Assembly: GCF_025452195.1 (NCBI RefSeq)
Contig: NZ_CP104973.1
Span: 868,001-932,000 of the forward strand
Direction of reading: 5' to 3'
Length of the DNA: 64,000 nt
Source: Phyllobacterium zundukense
GTDB lineage: Bacteria > Pseudomonadota > Alphaproteobacteria > Rhizobiales > Rhizobiaceae
Every line of letters starts with the position of its first letter. Positions within the stretch are counted from its first letter, which is position 1. Below are positions 29,539 to 38,283 of the stretch, piece after piece. The position numbers were made by a program, and so were the translations under genes. A model generated the notes under the pieces. That model had not been told where the DNA came from. It searched no databases and was given only the letters and a program-made list of their open reading frames with translations.

Positions 29539-29775
29539 ATGAAACCCGTCTTCCTGCAGCTGCAATGCTTTCCCGGTAAAACCTATGAGGTGGCTGCTGC
29601 ACTTTTCGAGCGCGAAATCGTCTCGGAGCTTTATTCGACCAGCGGCGACTACGACCTGCTGATGAAGATCTATATTCCCGAGGATCAGGATATCGGCAAG
29701 TTCATCAACGACAATGTGCTCGACATTACCGGCATCGCCCGATCTTTGACGACGATGACGTTTACAGCGTTCTGA
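29539..29775 (+). CDS. Stand-alone Lrp/AsnC-type ligand-binding (RAM) domain protein
   Basis: 78 residues (MKPVFLQLQCFPGKTYEVAAAL; TSGDYDLLMKIYIPED; ITGIARSLTTMTFTAF). This is the effector-binding alpha-beta sandwich of Lrp/AsnC regulators without the DNA-binding helix-turn-helix. Such proteins form rings and bind amino acids; they may modulate full-length Lrp proteins. Its position just before ilvD, a branched-chain amino acid gene, suggests sensing of leucine, isoleucine or valine, but this is inference. GGAG lies 10 nt before the ATG. Confidence 0.88.
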   Translation: MKPVFLQLQCFPGKTYEVAAALFEREIVSELYSTSGDYDLLMKIYIPEDQDIGKFINDNVLDITGIARSLTTMTFTAF

Positions 29776-29935
29776 ACCGAGACATTACGTCCCGTTTTAT
29801 TCGTCAACGACCTTCCCTATGTAATGATCGGAAAATAAAACGGCCCCGCAGGGCAACAAACCTCCATTCTTTTGCCATGGAAGTGGTTTTTCTATAAAGA
29901 TACTTCCTTGAGCATTATCATCAGGAATTACGCAG

Positions 29936-31789
29936 ATGCCGCCCTATCGTTCACGCACAACCACCCATGGCCGCAATATGGCAGGAGCCCGCGGGCTCTG
30001 GCGCGCGACCGGCATGAAGGACGAGGATTTCGGCAAGCCGATTATTGCTGTGGTGAACTCTTTCACACAGTTCGTGCCCGGCCATGTTCACCTGAAGGAT
30101 CTCGGCCAGCTTGTTGCGCGTGAAATCGAAAGTGCGGGCGGCGTTGCCAAGGAATTCAATACGATCGCTGTCGACGACGGTATCGCCATGGGCCATGATG
30201 GCATGCTGTATTCGCTCCCCAGCCGCGAGATCATCGCCGATAGTGTCGAGTATATGGTCAATGCCCACTGCGCCGACGCGATGGTCTGCATCTCCAATTG
30301 CGACAAAATTACCCCCGGAATGCTGATGGCGGCACTGCGCCTGAACATTCCGGTCGTGTTCGTTTCCGGTGGACCGATGGAAGCAGGCAAGGTCGTCTGG
30401 GACGACAAGGAAAAGAAGCTCGATCTGGTCGATGCCATGGTAGCTGCCGCAGATGACCGCATCTCCGATGAGGAGGTCAAGGCAATCGAGCGCTCAGCCT
30501 GCCCGACCTGCGGCTCCTGCTCCGGCATGTTCACCGCAAATTCGATGAACTGCCTGACCGAGGCGCTTGGCCTTTCATTGCCGGGCAATGGCTCTACGCT
30601 CGCAACCCATGCGGATCGGCGTCGTCTCTTCGTCGAGGCCGGTCACCTCGTCGTGGATCTCGCGCGCCGCTATTATGAGCAGGATGACGAGACTGCCCTG
30701 CCGCGCTCCATCGCGTCATTTGCCGCGTTTGAAAACGCCATGACGCTGGATATCGCCATGGGCGGGTCAACGAATACGGTGCTGCATCTGCTTGCGGCCG
30801 CGCACGAAGGCGAGATCGATTTCACCATGGCGGATATCGACCGCCTGTCCCGCCGCGTTCCGGTTCTTTGCAAGGTTGCGCCCGCAGTTGCCAATGTTCA
30901 CATGGAAGACGTCCATCACGCCGGTGGTGTCATGGGCATTCTGGGTGAACTCGATCGCGCCGGCCTGCTCGACACATCGGTTTACTCGGTACATGCAGCC
31001 AATCTCGGTGCGGCGCTCGATCGCTGGGATGTCGTTCGCAGCAAGAACAAATCCGTGCATGATTTCTTCATGGCGGCGCCGGGTGGTGTGCCGACGCAGG
31101 TCGCCTTCAGCCAGGAGCGCCGCTTCGTCGATGTCGATCTCGACCGCGAAACGGGTGTCATCCGCAACGCGGAACACGCCTATTCCAAGGATGGCGGGCT
31201 CGCGGTACTCTATGGTAATCTCGCCGAGGACGGCTGTATCGTCAAAACCGCTGGCGTAGACGAGTCGATCCTGAAATTCTCCGGTCCCGCTCGCATTTTC
31301 GAAAGCCAAGACAGTGCAGTGCTTGGTATTCTGAATGGAGGCGTCAAGCCCGGCGATATCGTGCTGATCCGCTACGAGGGTCCTCGCGGCGGACCTGGCA
31401 TGCAGGAAATGCTCTATCCCACCAGCTATCTGAAATCCAAAGGCCTGGGCAAGGCTTGTGCCCTTGTGACGGACGGACGTTTCTCCGGTGGATCGTCAGG
31501 CCTTTCCATTGGCCACGTCTCGCCGGAAGCGGCGGAAGGCGGGTTGATCGCGCTTGTCCATGAGGGCGATATCATCGATATCGATATTCCCAATCGCAAG
31601 ATTCACCTTGCTGTCGATGATGCTGTTATCGCCGATCGTCGCGCTCATATGGAAGCCAAGGGCGCGGCCGCCTGGAAGCCGGAAGAAAAACGCAAGCGCA
31701 AGATCACCACTGCGCTGCGGGCCTATGGCGCGATGGCGACGAGTGCTGCCCGGGGTGCTGTCCGGCAGATACCGGATCATTGGGAATAA
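29936..31789 (+). CDS. ilvD: Dihydroxy-acid dehydratase
   Basis: 617 residues, full length. It dehydrates 2,3-dihydroxy-3-methyl acids to the 2-keto acids in valine and isoleucine synthesis, using an iron-sulfur cluster. Visible signatures: [46 protein letters not shown] and, near the end, [22 protein letters not shown]. The ATG follows AGGAATTACGCAG. It is monocistronic, with an inverted repeat downstream. Confidence 0.97.
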   Translation: MPPYRSRTTTHGRNMAGARGLWRATGMKDEDFGKPIIAVVNSFTQFVPGHVHLKDLGQLVAREIESAGGVAKEFNTIAVDDGIAMGHDGMLYSLPSREIIADSVEYMVNAHCADAMVCISNCDKITPGMLMAALRLNIPVVFVSGGPMEAGKVVWDDKEKKLDLVDAMVAAADDRISDEEVKAIERSACPTCGSCSGMFTANSMNCLTEALGLSLPGNGSTLATHADRRRLFVEAGHLVVDLARRYYEQDDETALPRSIASFAAFENAMTLDIAMGGSTNTVLHLLAAAHEGEIDFTMADIDRLSRRVPVLCKVAPAVANVHMEDVHHAGGVMGILGELDRAGLLDTSVYSVHAANLGAALDRWDVVRSKNKSVHDFFMAAPGGVPTQVAFSQERRFVDVDLDRETGVIRNAEHAYSKDGGLAVLYGNLAEDGCIVKTAGVDESILKFSGPARIFESQDSAVLGILNGGVKPGDIVLIRYEGPRGGPGMQEMLYPTSYLKSKGLGKACALVTDGRFSGGSSGLSIGHVSPEAAEGGLIALVHEGDIIDIDIPNRKIHLAVDDAVIADRRAHMEAKGAAAWKPEEKRKRKITTALRAYGAMATSAARGAVRQIPDHWE

Positions 31790-31810
31790 CAATAGGATAG
31801 CATTACCATT

Positions 31811-31869
31811 GTGCGTGGTTCGCCCCTCGACGAGCTCGGGAGGCTCACCATGAGGGGCGAACCACGCAC
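31811..31869. repeat. Intergenic palindromic repeat downstream of ilvD
   Basis: Perfect 18-bp inverted arms at 31811-31828 and 31852-31869 (GTGCGTGGTTCGCCCCTC and its complement) with a 23-bp spacer carrying CTCGACGAGCTCGGGAGG. It sits in the convergent gap between ilvD and the binding-protein gene. It looks like a dispersed rhizobial repeat unit that may also act as a transcript end. Confidence 0.75.
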
Positions 31870-31908
31870 GATAAGGATGCAACCTCCTAGAAGCTGCATC
31901 CGAAGCTA

Positions 31909-32898
31909 CTACTTCGCGGCATCCGTGATTTTCGTCGTCCAGGCGCCTTCGGGCTTCTTGGTGATGACCGGATCAGAACCACCGCCGAGCAACGTCTCGA
32001 CCGTGCGGTCAGCGGCCGCTACATCGAGAACGCCATCGGAACCTTCCGTCAGCTTGTTGATCTCGGCAACCATGCGCTTCTGGTGCTTTTCCGTCTGGGC
32101 GCCACTGGCGTCATTGTCGAGCACGATGGTTGCGGCTTCATCCGGATTGGCGCGTGCGTAGTCCCAGCCCTTCATCGAAGCCTTGACGAACTTCGCTAGC
32201 TTTTCGACCATCTTCGGATCGTCCAGGCTCTTCTGCAGTACGTAGAGACCGTCCTCCAGCGTCGCCACCTTCTCATCCTCATACTTGAACGTCACAAGCT
32301 GATCGGCCGGGATCCCCGCGTCGATCACCTGCCAATATTCATTGTAGGTCATGGTGGATATGCAATCGGCCTGCTTCTGGATCAGCGGATCGACATTGAA
32401 GCCCTGCTTCAGAACCGTCACGCCGTCTGGCCCGCCGTCGGTCTTGAGGCCAAGGTGGTTCATCCACGACAGGAACGGATATTCATTGCCTCCGAACCAC
32501 ACGCCGAGCGTCTTGCCTTTGAAGTCTTCCGGCTTGGTGATGCCGGTCTCCTTGCGGCAGGTCAGCATCATGCCCGAACGTTTGAACGGCTGCGCGATGT
32601 TGACGAGCGGCAAGCCCTTTTCGCGTGTAGCCAATGCCGAAGGCATCCAGTCTACAACGACATCAGCGCCACCGCCGGCAATCACCTGTGGCGGAGCAAC
32701 ATCGGGCCCGCCTGGCTTGATTTCCACATCCAGCCCGGCTTCCTCGTAGAAGCCTTTGTCTTTTGCCACGTAGTAACCGGCGAACTGGCCCTGCGTGACC
32801 CATTTCAGCTGGAGTACGAGCTTATCCGCAGCAAGCGCCGAACCGGCCATCAATGTCATGGCGGCTAATCCCAGCGAAAATGCAATCTTGTTTTTCAT
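31909..32898 (-). CDS. ABC transporter substrate-binding protein, NMT1/ThiY-like, of the pyrimidine locus
   Basis: 329 residues. Signal peptide ending at GSALAADK. NMT1/THI5-like binding protein (LQLKWVTQGQFAGYYVAKDKGFYEEAGLD), a family that binds pyrimidine-like precursors, taurine or nitrate. Its position downstream of a dihydropyrimidinase and its own permeases suggests a pyrimidine, hydantoin or related ring as the ligand. Last gene of the importer block; GGAGAAC precedes the ATG. Confidence 0.88.
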   Translation of the reverse strand: MKNKIAFSLGLAAMTLMAGSALAADKLVLQLKWVTQGQFAGYYVAKDKGFYEEAGLDVEIKPGGPDVAPPQVIAGGGADVVVDWMPSALATREKGLPLVNIAQPFKRSGMMLTCRKETGITKPEDFKGKTLGVWFGGNEYPFLSWMNHLGLKTDGGPDGVTVLKQGFNVDPLIQKQADCISTMTYNEYWQVIDAGIPADQLVTFKYEDEKVATLEDGLYVLQKSLDDPKMVEKLAKFVKASMKGWDYARANPDEAATIVLDNDASGAQTEKHQKRMVAEINKLTEGSDGVLDVAAADRTVETLLGGGSDPVITKKPEGAWTTKITDAAK

Positions 32899-32925
32899 GT
32901 TTTAGTTCTCCTCTGTTCTTCTTGG

Positions 32926-34026
32926 TTATGTTCTATACGAGGGGTGCCAGAAGGTGACAGCCCTTTCGATGAGTGTGATCAACCCATAGGATAGCGACCC
33001 CGCGAGTGCTGCAACAAATATTTCGGCCCAGACCATATCGACGTTCATGCGCCCGACCTCGGCCGAGATGCGAAAGCCCATGCCGACAATCGGCGAGCCG
33101 AAGAACTCCGCGACGATCGCACCGATCAACGCCAGCGTCGAATTAATCTTCAGGGCATTGAAGATGAACGGCATGGCTGCAGGCAGGCGCAGCTTGAACA
33201 AGGTCTGAGTGTAGCTCGAACCGTAGGTTCGCATGAGATCGCGCTCCATGGCGCCGGACGCGGCAAGACCGGCGACGGTGTTCACCAGCATCGGGAAAAA
33301 CGTCATGATGACGACGACTGCCGCCTTCGATTGCCAGTAAGAGCCAAACCACATCACCATAATCGGTGCGATGCCGACGACGGGAAGAGCCGCAACGAGA
33401 TTGCCGACCGGCAGCAGGCCCTTGCGCAGGAAGGGAACGCGGTCGACGATGATAGCCGCGAGAAAGCCCGACCCGCAGCCGATTACGTAGCCGGCGATCG
33501 CAGCCTTCAGAAAGGTTTGCTGAAAGTCTGCCCAAAGGGTTGGCACCGACCCAGCAATCCGCACTGCGATCATTGAAGGCGGCGGCAGCAGGATTGCGGG
33601 TACGCCAAAGCCGCGCACGATGATCTCCCAGAGGATCAGCAACCATGCGCCGAACAAAACCGGCAGTGCGAGGTTGACCGTTCGTTGCGCAGCGAGGGAT
33701 TTCGGCCGCAGCGCGGCCAGCCTCTGTACAGCGAGCCACGCCAGCAACCACGCAGCGACCACCATACACCAGTAGCCGGTAGCGGGAGCCGCCATTGCGA
33801 AGGAGCCGAGCAAGCCGATCAGGAAGAATGCCGCCAGGTGGACCAGTATCAGCAGTGCGATCAGAGAACTGTTGGAAGCAGAAGCGAAAAGCGCCAAGGC
33901 GGATGCCGCGAACAACAGGGCAGGCGTTGCAAAGAAGAAGAGTCCGGGGGCGTCGGCGCCCGTCGGCAGCACCAACGCCGCCGCTGCGAGCAGGAAAGCG
34001 ACAATCGCGAGCGGCGAACGCTTCAT
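32926..34026 (-). CDS. ABC transporter permease (SsuC/ThiX type)
   Basis: 366 residues. An N-terminal extension of several hydrophobic segments (LAIVAFLLAAAALVLPTGA, then LLVHLAAFFLIGLLGSF) precedes the usual BPD-type permease core with the EAA-like segment DLMRTYGSSYTQTLFKLRLP. The ATG overlaps the stop of the preceding permease (ATGA). With the next gene it makes a two-permease channel for the NMT1-like binding protein. Confidence 0.9.
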   Translation of the reverse strand: MKRSPLAIVAFLLAAAALVLPTGADAPGLFFFATPALLFAASALALFASASNSSLIALLILVHLAAFFLIGLLGSFAMAAPATGYWCMVVAAWLLAWLAVQRLAALRPKSLAAQRTVNLALPVLFGAWLLILWEIIVRGFGVPAILLPPPSMIAVRIAGSVPTLWADFQQTFLKAAIAGYVIGCGSGFLAAIIVDRVPFLRKGLLPVGNLVAALPVVGIAPIMVMWFGSYWQSKAAVVVIMTFFPMLVNTVAGLAASGAMERDLMRTYGSSYTQTLFKLRLPAAMPFIFNALKINSTLALIGAIVAEFFGSPIVGMGFRISAEVGRMNVDMVWAEIFVAALAGSLSYGLITLIERAVTFWHPSYRT

Positions 34027-34898
34027 GTTCGCACTCCCATGCGCCGGTTGACGAATGTAGCGATCAGACCGATCAGGCTAACGAGAACCGCCGCCATCAA
34101 CGCCGCTACAATCAGTGCCGCCCAGATTTGTACAGTCTGGCCGTAGTAGGACCCGGCAAGCAGCCGCGCGCCTATGCCGGCCACTGCGCCAGTCGGCAAT
34201 TCTCCGACAATAGCGCCGACGAGACTGATGGCGACGGCGATCTTCATCGACGTGAAAAGATAGGGCATCGAGGCCGGCCAGCGCAGCTTCCAGAACACTT
34301 GCGCCTTCGAAGCATTATAGGTGCGCATCAGGTCGAGCTGCATGGTCTCGGGCGACCGCAGGCCTTTCACCATGCCGACGGCGACCGGAAAGAACGACAG
34401 GTAGGTCGAAATCATCGCCTTGGGCAGCAGTCCGGTAATATTTACAGCGTTGAGCACGACGATGATCATCGGCGCGATTGCGAGGATCGGCACAGTTTGT
34501 GACGTGATGATCCATGGCATCAGGCTCTTGTCCAGCGTGCGCGAATGGACGATGGCGATCGCCAGAAGGATGCCCAGCAGCGTTCCGAGGCCAAAGCCAA
34601 GCAGCGTCGATGAAAGCGTCACCCAGCCATGGTAGACCAGGCTGCGCTTGGATGTGGGGCTAATTTCGAAGACAGTCTTGCGGATTTCCGCCGCCACCTG
34701 ATGCGGCGCTGGCAGGACCGGACGTTCCTGCGCCATGGTGTTCGCTATGAGCTGGCTTGTCGAAATGGTCGTATTTGCCCGCGCCGCCTGATCGCGCTCG
34801 AAGGGCGCATTGAGAGTGACGGTGAATACGTACCACAGTGCGAGAATGCCGATCAGCACGGTTCCCACAGGTAGAACAGTGTTGCGGACGAAATTCAT
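34023..34898 (-). CDS. ABC transporter permease (SsuC/ThiX type)
   Basis: 291 residues. Permease with an N-terminal transmembrane segment, a long periplasmic stretch and the contact loop DLMRTYNASKAQVFWKLRWP. The ATG at 34898 overlaps the GNAT gene stop (ATGA), so the start is fixed by coupling; an upstream ATG would lie inside that gene. It pairs with the permease at 32926-34026. Confidence 0.9.
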   Translation of the reverse strand: MNFVRNTVLPVGTVLIGILALWYVFTVTLNAPFERDQAARANTTISTSQLIANTMAQERPVLPAPHQVAAEIRKTVFEISPTSKRSLVYHGWVTLSSTLLGFGLGTLLGILLAIAIVHSRTLDKSLMPWIITSQTVPILAIAPMIIVVLNAVNITGLLPKAMISTYLSFFPVAVGMVKGLRSPETMQLDLMRTYNASKAQVFWKLRWPASMPYLFTSMKIAVAISLVGAIVGELPTGAVAGIGARLLAGSYYGQTVQIWAALIVAALMAAVLVSLIGLIATFVNRRMGVRT

Positions 34899-35356
34899 AA
34901 CGCCGTCTCCGAGCCAACCGGCTGCCAACGATAGAGAATGTCGGGCAGATTCTCCTCATTGTCACCATCGGTGCGCCGTACTTCCTTGAATCCCTCACGC
35001 TCATAGAATGCCTGCGCATCGCGGTTTGCGACGAATGTCCATAGTTCAACCGGACCGCCGGCCTCTTTCTTCGCATGATCGAGTAGTGCTTTGCCGACAC
35101 CTGTGTGACGTTCGCTCGCGCGTACATAGAGCGCACTGACGGTGTGGTCCGGGGCCAGCGCTACCATTCCGGCAACGTGATTATCATTTTCGGCCACAAA
35201 GACCTGGAACCTCGAGAACACGGTGTCGCGATAAAACTCCGCGACATCTTCCTTCGGGTGGACGCGTGGCATCCATTTCGTCGCATCGATCCACTCGTTG
35301 ACGATTTCTGCGCATTCGGACATGTCCCGCAGTTTGGCGGCCCGAATGATCATCAT
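34895..35356 (-). CDS. GNAT-family N-acetyltransferase
   Basis: About 153 residues. Acetyl-CoA-binding GNAT fold with VSALYVRASERHTGVGKALLDHA (motif A) and LWTFVANRDAQAFYEREGFKE (motif B). The start is one of two adjacent ATGs after GGGG. It is embedded in the transporter operon between ATPase and permease genes, with a 4-nt overlap to the permease. The substrate is unknown; acetylation of an amine released by pyrimidine or hydantoin breakdown is possible but unproven. Confidence 0.88.
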   Translation of the reverse strand: MMIIRAAKLRDMSECAEIVNEWIDATKWMPRVHPKEDVAEFYRDTVFSRFQVFVAENDNHVAGMVALAPDHTVSALYVRASERHTGVGKALLDHAKKEAGGPVELWTFVANRDAQAFYEREGFKEVRRTDGDNEENLPDILYRWQPVGSETAL

Positions 35357-35372
35357 ATGCCCCGTTGCAATG

Positions 35373-36209
35373 TCATAGATGCGCCTGGTCGTAGGAATGG
35401 CCGTGACGCAGGCCTTCGCGCACGCGGTGGGCGATTTCGAGGAACTCTGGCGATTCACGTATGTCGAGCGTGCGTTCCGAGCCGAGATTGCAGTCGATGA
35501 CCTCGTGAATGCGTCCTGGACGCGGGCTCATTACAACGATCTTCGTGGACAGGAATACAGCCTCAGGAATGGAGTGGGTAACGAAGACCACTGTTTTCTG
35601 CGTCTTCGCCCAAAGCTTCAACAGCTCCTCGTTGAGGTGATCGCGGACAATCTCGTCGAGCGCACCAAAGGGCTCATCCATCAGAAGCAGGTGGGGATCA
35701 AAGGAGAGTGCGCGGGCGATGGAGGCACGCTGCTGCATACCGCCGGACAATTGCCATGGAAACTTTTTCTCAAAACCTGAAAGATTGACCAGTTCCAGAT
35801 TCCTGGCGATGCGGTCCTTCCGTTCCGCCTTGGGCACGCCCATTACTTCCAGCGGCAGGGAAATATTGCCGCCGATCGTCCGCCAAGGGTAAAGCGCTGC
35901 TGCCTGGAAGACATAGCCATAGGCTCGCTTTTGCCGTGCCTCGGATGGTGTCATGCCGTTTACGGAGATCGAGCCGGATGTCGGCTGCTCAAGATCGGCG
36001 ATTACGCGCAGCAGCGTGGTCTTGCCGCAGCCGGACGGGCCTATGAAGGAAACGAATTCACCGCCATCGACAGAAAGATTGATATTCGACAAAGCGTTGA
36101 CGGGCCCGTCATTGGTCTCGAAGACCAGTGACAGGTCTTTGACGTCAATCACGGTTTTGGCCGCTTGTGGCATTGGCTTCGCCTTGGGTCGGAGGGTCAC
36201 AACGGACAT
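35373..36209 (-). CDS. ABC transporter ATP-binding protein (SsuB/TauB type)
   Basis: 278 residues. Walker A GPSGCGKTT, signature LSGGMQQRASIARAL, Walker B LLLMDEPFGALD and H-loop VTHSIPEAVFLS are intact. It is the energy subunit for the two permeases and the NMT1-like binding protein. It lies 4 nt after the dihydropyrimidinase stop, which ties uptake to catabolism. Confidence 0.92.
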   Translation of the reverse strand: MSVVTLRPKAKPMPQAAKTVIDVKDLSLVFETNDGPVNALSNINLSVDGGEFVSFIGPSGCGKTTLLRVIADLEQPTSGSISVNGMTPSEARQKRAYGYVFQAAALYPWRTIGGNISLPLEVMGVPKAERKDRIARNLELVNLSGFEKKFPWQLSGGMQQRASIARALSFDPHLLLMDEPFGALDEIVRDHLNEELLKLWAKTQKTVVFVTHSIPEAVFLSTKIVVMSPRPGRIHEVIDCNLGSERTLDIRESPEFLEIAHRVREGLRHGHSYDQAHL

Positions 36210-36213
36210 CAAT

Positions 36214-37668
36214 CTATACGCCTGCCGGAATGTTTTTCGGATCGCGCTCTACTCTACGCGGAGCCGTCAATTCCTTCCAAGTGGAAAGCGCGCGGTTTTG
36301 CGAAGGATTGGCTTCGCGTTCAACGAAACGTCCGCTGCCAGTCGGCGCCAGTACTTCGCCGTCCTTGAAGGCGATGTTTCCGCGCGAGAGTGTCATGCGC
36401 GGCAGTCCGGTAACTTCAATGCCTTCGAAGACATTATAATCGATGGCCGATTTCTGGGTCTTTGCCGAGATGGTTTTTTTCGCTTTGGGATCCCAGACGA
36501 CAATGTCTGCATCGGAGCCCGGGAGGATCGCGCCCTTGCGGGGATAGATGTTGAGTATCTGGGCAATATTCGTCGATGTCGCAGCCACAAACTCGTTCGG
36601 CGTCAGCCGCCCGGTAAGCACGCCTTTGGTCCACAGCACCGGCATGCGGTCTTCAAGCCCGCCCGTTCCGTTGGGAATCTTGGTGAAATCGCCGACACCG
36701 AAGCGCTTTTGTTCGGTCGTGAAAGCGCAGTGGTCCGTAGCGACGACTTGCAGGCTGCCGGAAGCCAGGCCAGCCCACAAACCGTTCTGATTGATCTTGT
36801 CCCGGAACGGCGGTGACATGACGCGACGCGCGGCATAATCCCAGTCTTCGTGTTTGTACTCGCTCTCGTCCAGAACCAGATGCTGGATCAGCGGCTCGCC
36901 ATAAACGCGCATCCCCTTGGCACGAGCGCGGCGAATGGCTTCATGCGATTGTTCGCAGGATACATGCACGATATAGAGCGGCACTCCCGCTTGATCGGCG
37001 ATCATGATCGCGCGGTTGGCGGCCTCGCCCTCGACTTCCGGCGGGCGTGAATAGGCGTGCGCCTCCGGTCCGTTGTTGCCTTCTGCCAGCAGCTTCTGCT
37101 GCAGGTGGGCGACCACGTCGCCATTCTCGGCATGGACCAGCGGCATGGCACCGATCTCGCCACAGCGCAGGAACGAGGCGAACATCTCGTCATCGTCCAC
37201 CATCAACGCACCCTTGTAGGCCATGAAGTGCTTGAAGGTGTTGATGCCGCGCTCGACCACTTTCGGCATCTCGTCGAAAACCTGCTTGTTCCAGCTGGTG
37301 ATGGCCATGTGGAAAGAATAGTCGGTTCGTGCCTTGCCCGCTTTCTGGAACCAGTCTTGCAAGGCAACCAGCAGACCATCTGACCCCGGAAGGACGAAAT
37401 CGACAACCATCGTTGTTCCGCCCGCCAGCGCCGCTGCAGTGCCTGTGTCGAAATCGTCCGTGGAATACGTTCCCATGAAGGGCATTTCGAGATGGGTATG
37501 CGGATCGATACCGCCCGGCATCACGTAGCAGCCCGTCGCATCGATAATCTCGTCGCCGGAAAGGTCCGCTCCAATGGCAGCGATGATCTCGCCGTCGATC
37601 AACACATCCGCCTTGTATGTGCGGTCGGCGGCGATGATTGTACCGCCCTTGATCACTTTCGTAGCCAT
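36214..37668 (-). CDS. hydA: Dihydropyrimidinase / D-hydantoinase
   Basis: 484 residues. A cyclic amidohydrolase that opens dihydrouracil, dihydrothymine or hydantoins. Metal ligands are visible: DPHTHLEMPF, the carboxylated Lys region KHFMAYKGAL, LVHAENGD, IVHVSCEQ and VATDHCAF. The ATG was chosen after GGGGAAC; the frame extends 14 codons upstream without a good site. With the amidohydrolase and aminotransferase upstream it forms the reductive pyrimidine route. The first enzyme, dihydropyrimidine dehydrogenase, is not in the window, so hydantoin use is an alternative. Confidence 0.93.
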   Translation of the reverse strand: MATKVIKGGTIIAADRTYKADVLIDGEIIAAIGADLSGDEIIDATGCYVMPGGIDPHTHLEMPFMGTYSTDDFDTGTAAALAGGTTMVVDFVLPGSDGLLVALQDWFQKAGKARTDYSFHMAITSWNKQVFDEMPKVVERGINTFKHFMAYKGALMVDDDEMFASFLRCGEIGAMPLVHAENGDVVAHLQQKLLAEGNNGPEAHAYSRPPEVEGEAANRAIMIADQAGVPLYIVHVSCEQSHEAIRRARAKGMRVYGEPLIQHLVLDESEYKHEDWDYAARRVMSPPFRDKINQNGLWAGLASGSLQVVATDHCAFTTEQKRFGVGDFTKIPNGTGGLEDRMPVLWTKGVLTGRLTPNEFVAATSTNIAQILNIYPRKGAILPGSDADIVVWDPKAKKTISAKTQKSAIDYNVFEGIEVTGLPRMTLSRGNIAFKDGEVLAPTGSGRFVEREANPSQNRALSTWKELTAPRRVERDPKNIPAGV

Positions 37669-37717
37669 GTGTCCGTTCCCCTTTTTGGTTTTTTGCCGAA
37701 CAATATTCACTCAGGGC

Positions 37718-38143
37718 TTAGCGTATTGGGAATTTGGCCCGGGTAGAACCTTGTAATTTCGCACTTGGTAACCAAGCGCGCCCCTCAAGCACGGCCAGTA
37801 TCGTGTCCAGAACGGCACGGCGCTCTTTCACAACCTCATCATTCCAGAACCGTAACAAAGAATAGCCCTCTTTGTTTAGCCAGCGTGTTCTTACGTCGTC
37901 ATGCGTGCTTTCAGCATGCTGTGAGCCGTCCAATTCGACGATCAGGCGTTCGGTTCTGCAGACAAAGTCGACCACATAGGGTCCCAAGGGAATTTGACGA
38001 GAAAATTTATACCCATTGAGTAGCCGGTTGCGAAGGTCGTACCAGAGACGATATTCGGCATCAGTTTCATTCTTTCTGAGCGCCCGGGCTTTCTGCGTGG
38101 CGCCAGTTTTTCTTCTGGTAATGGGTTGTTCTGGAGTGTTCAT
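37718..38143 (-). CDS. DUF559 endonuclease-like protein
   Basis: 141 residues. DUF559 is related to very-short-patch-repair and PD-(D/E)XK nucleases: LWYDLRNRLLNGYKFSRQIPL, then YVVDFVCRTERLIVELDGSQH with the acidic D-E-D triad, and GYSLLRFWNDEVV. Function in the cell is unknown. It interrupts the pyrimidine operon between hydA and the amidohydrolase, with a large inverted repeat just upstream of its start, which suggests it arrived as an insertion. Confidence 0.87.
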   Translation of the reverse strand: MNTPEQPITRRKTGATQKARALRKNETDAEYRLWYDLRNRLLNGYKFSRQIPLGPYVVDFVCRTERLIVELDGSQHAESTHDDVRTRWLNKEGYSLLRFWNDEVVKERRAVLDTILAVLEGRAWLPSAKLQGSTRAKFPIR

Positions 38144-38147
38144 AGCA

Positions 38148-38270
38148 CCCCCTCATCCGGCCCTACGGGCCACCTTCTCCCCGTCGGGGAGAAGAAAAGC
38201 GCTCCACGCTTGCCACCTGTTTCTTCTCCCCGACGGGGAGAAGGTGGCCGGTAGGGCCGGATGAGGGGGG
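38148..38270. repeat. Pair of inverted palindromic repeat units
   Basis: Unit A (38148-38194) and unit B (38223-38269) are inverted copies of about 46 bp that differ at one position, separated by 28 bp. Each unit itself contains the short palindrome CTTCTCCCCGNCGGGGAGAAG. This is the dispersed intergenic repeat style of Rhizobiales. The whole array could form a large cruciform or an mRNA hairpin within the operon. Confidence 0.9.
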
Positions 38271-38283
38271 CAAATCAGACGAT

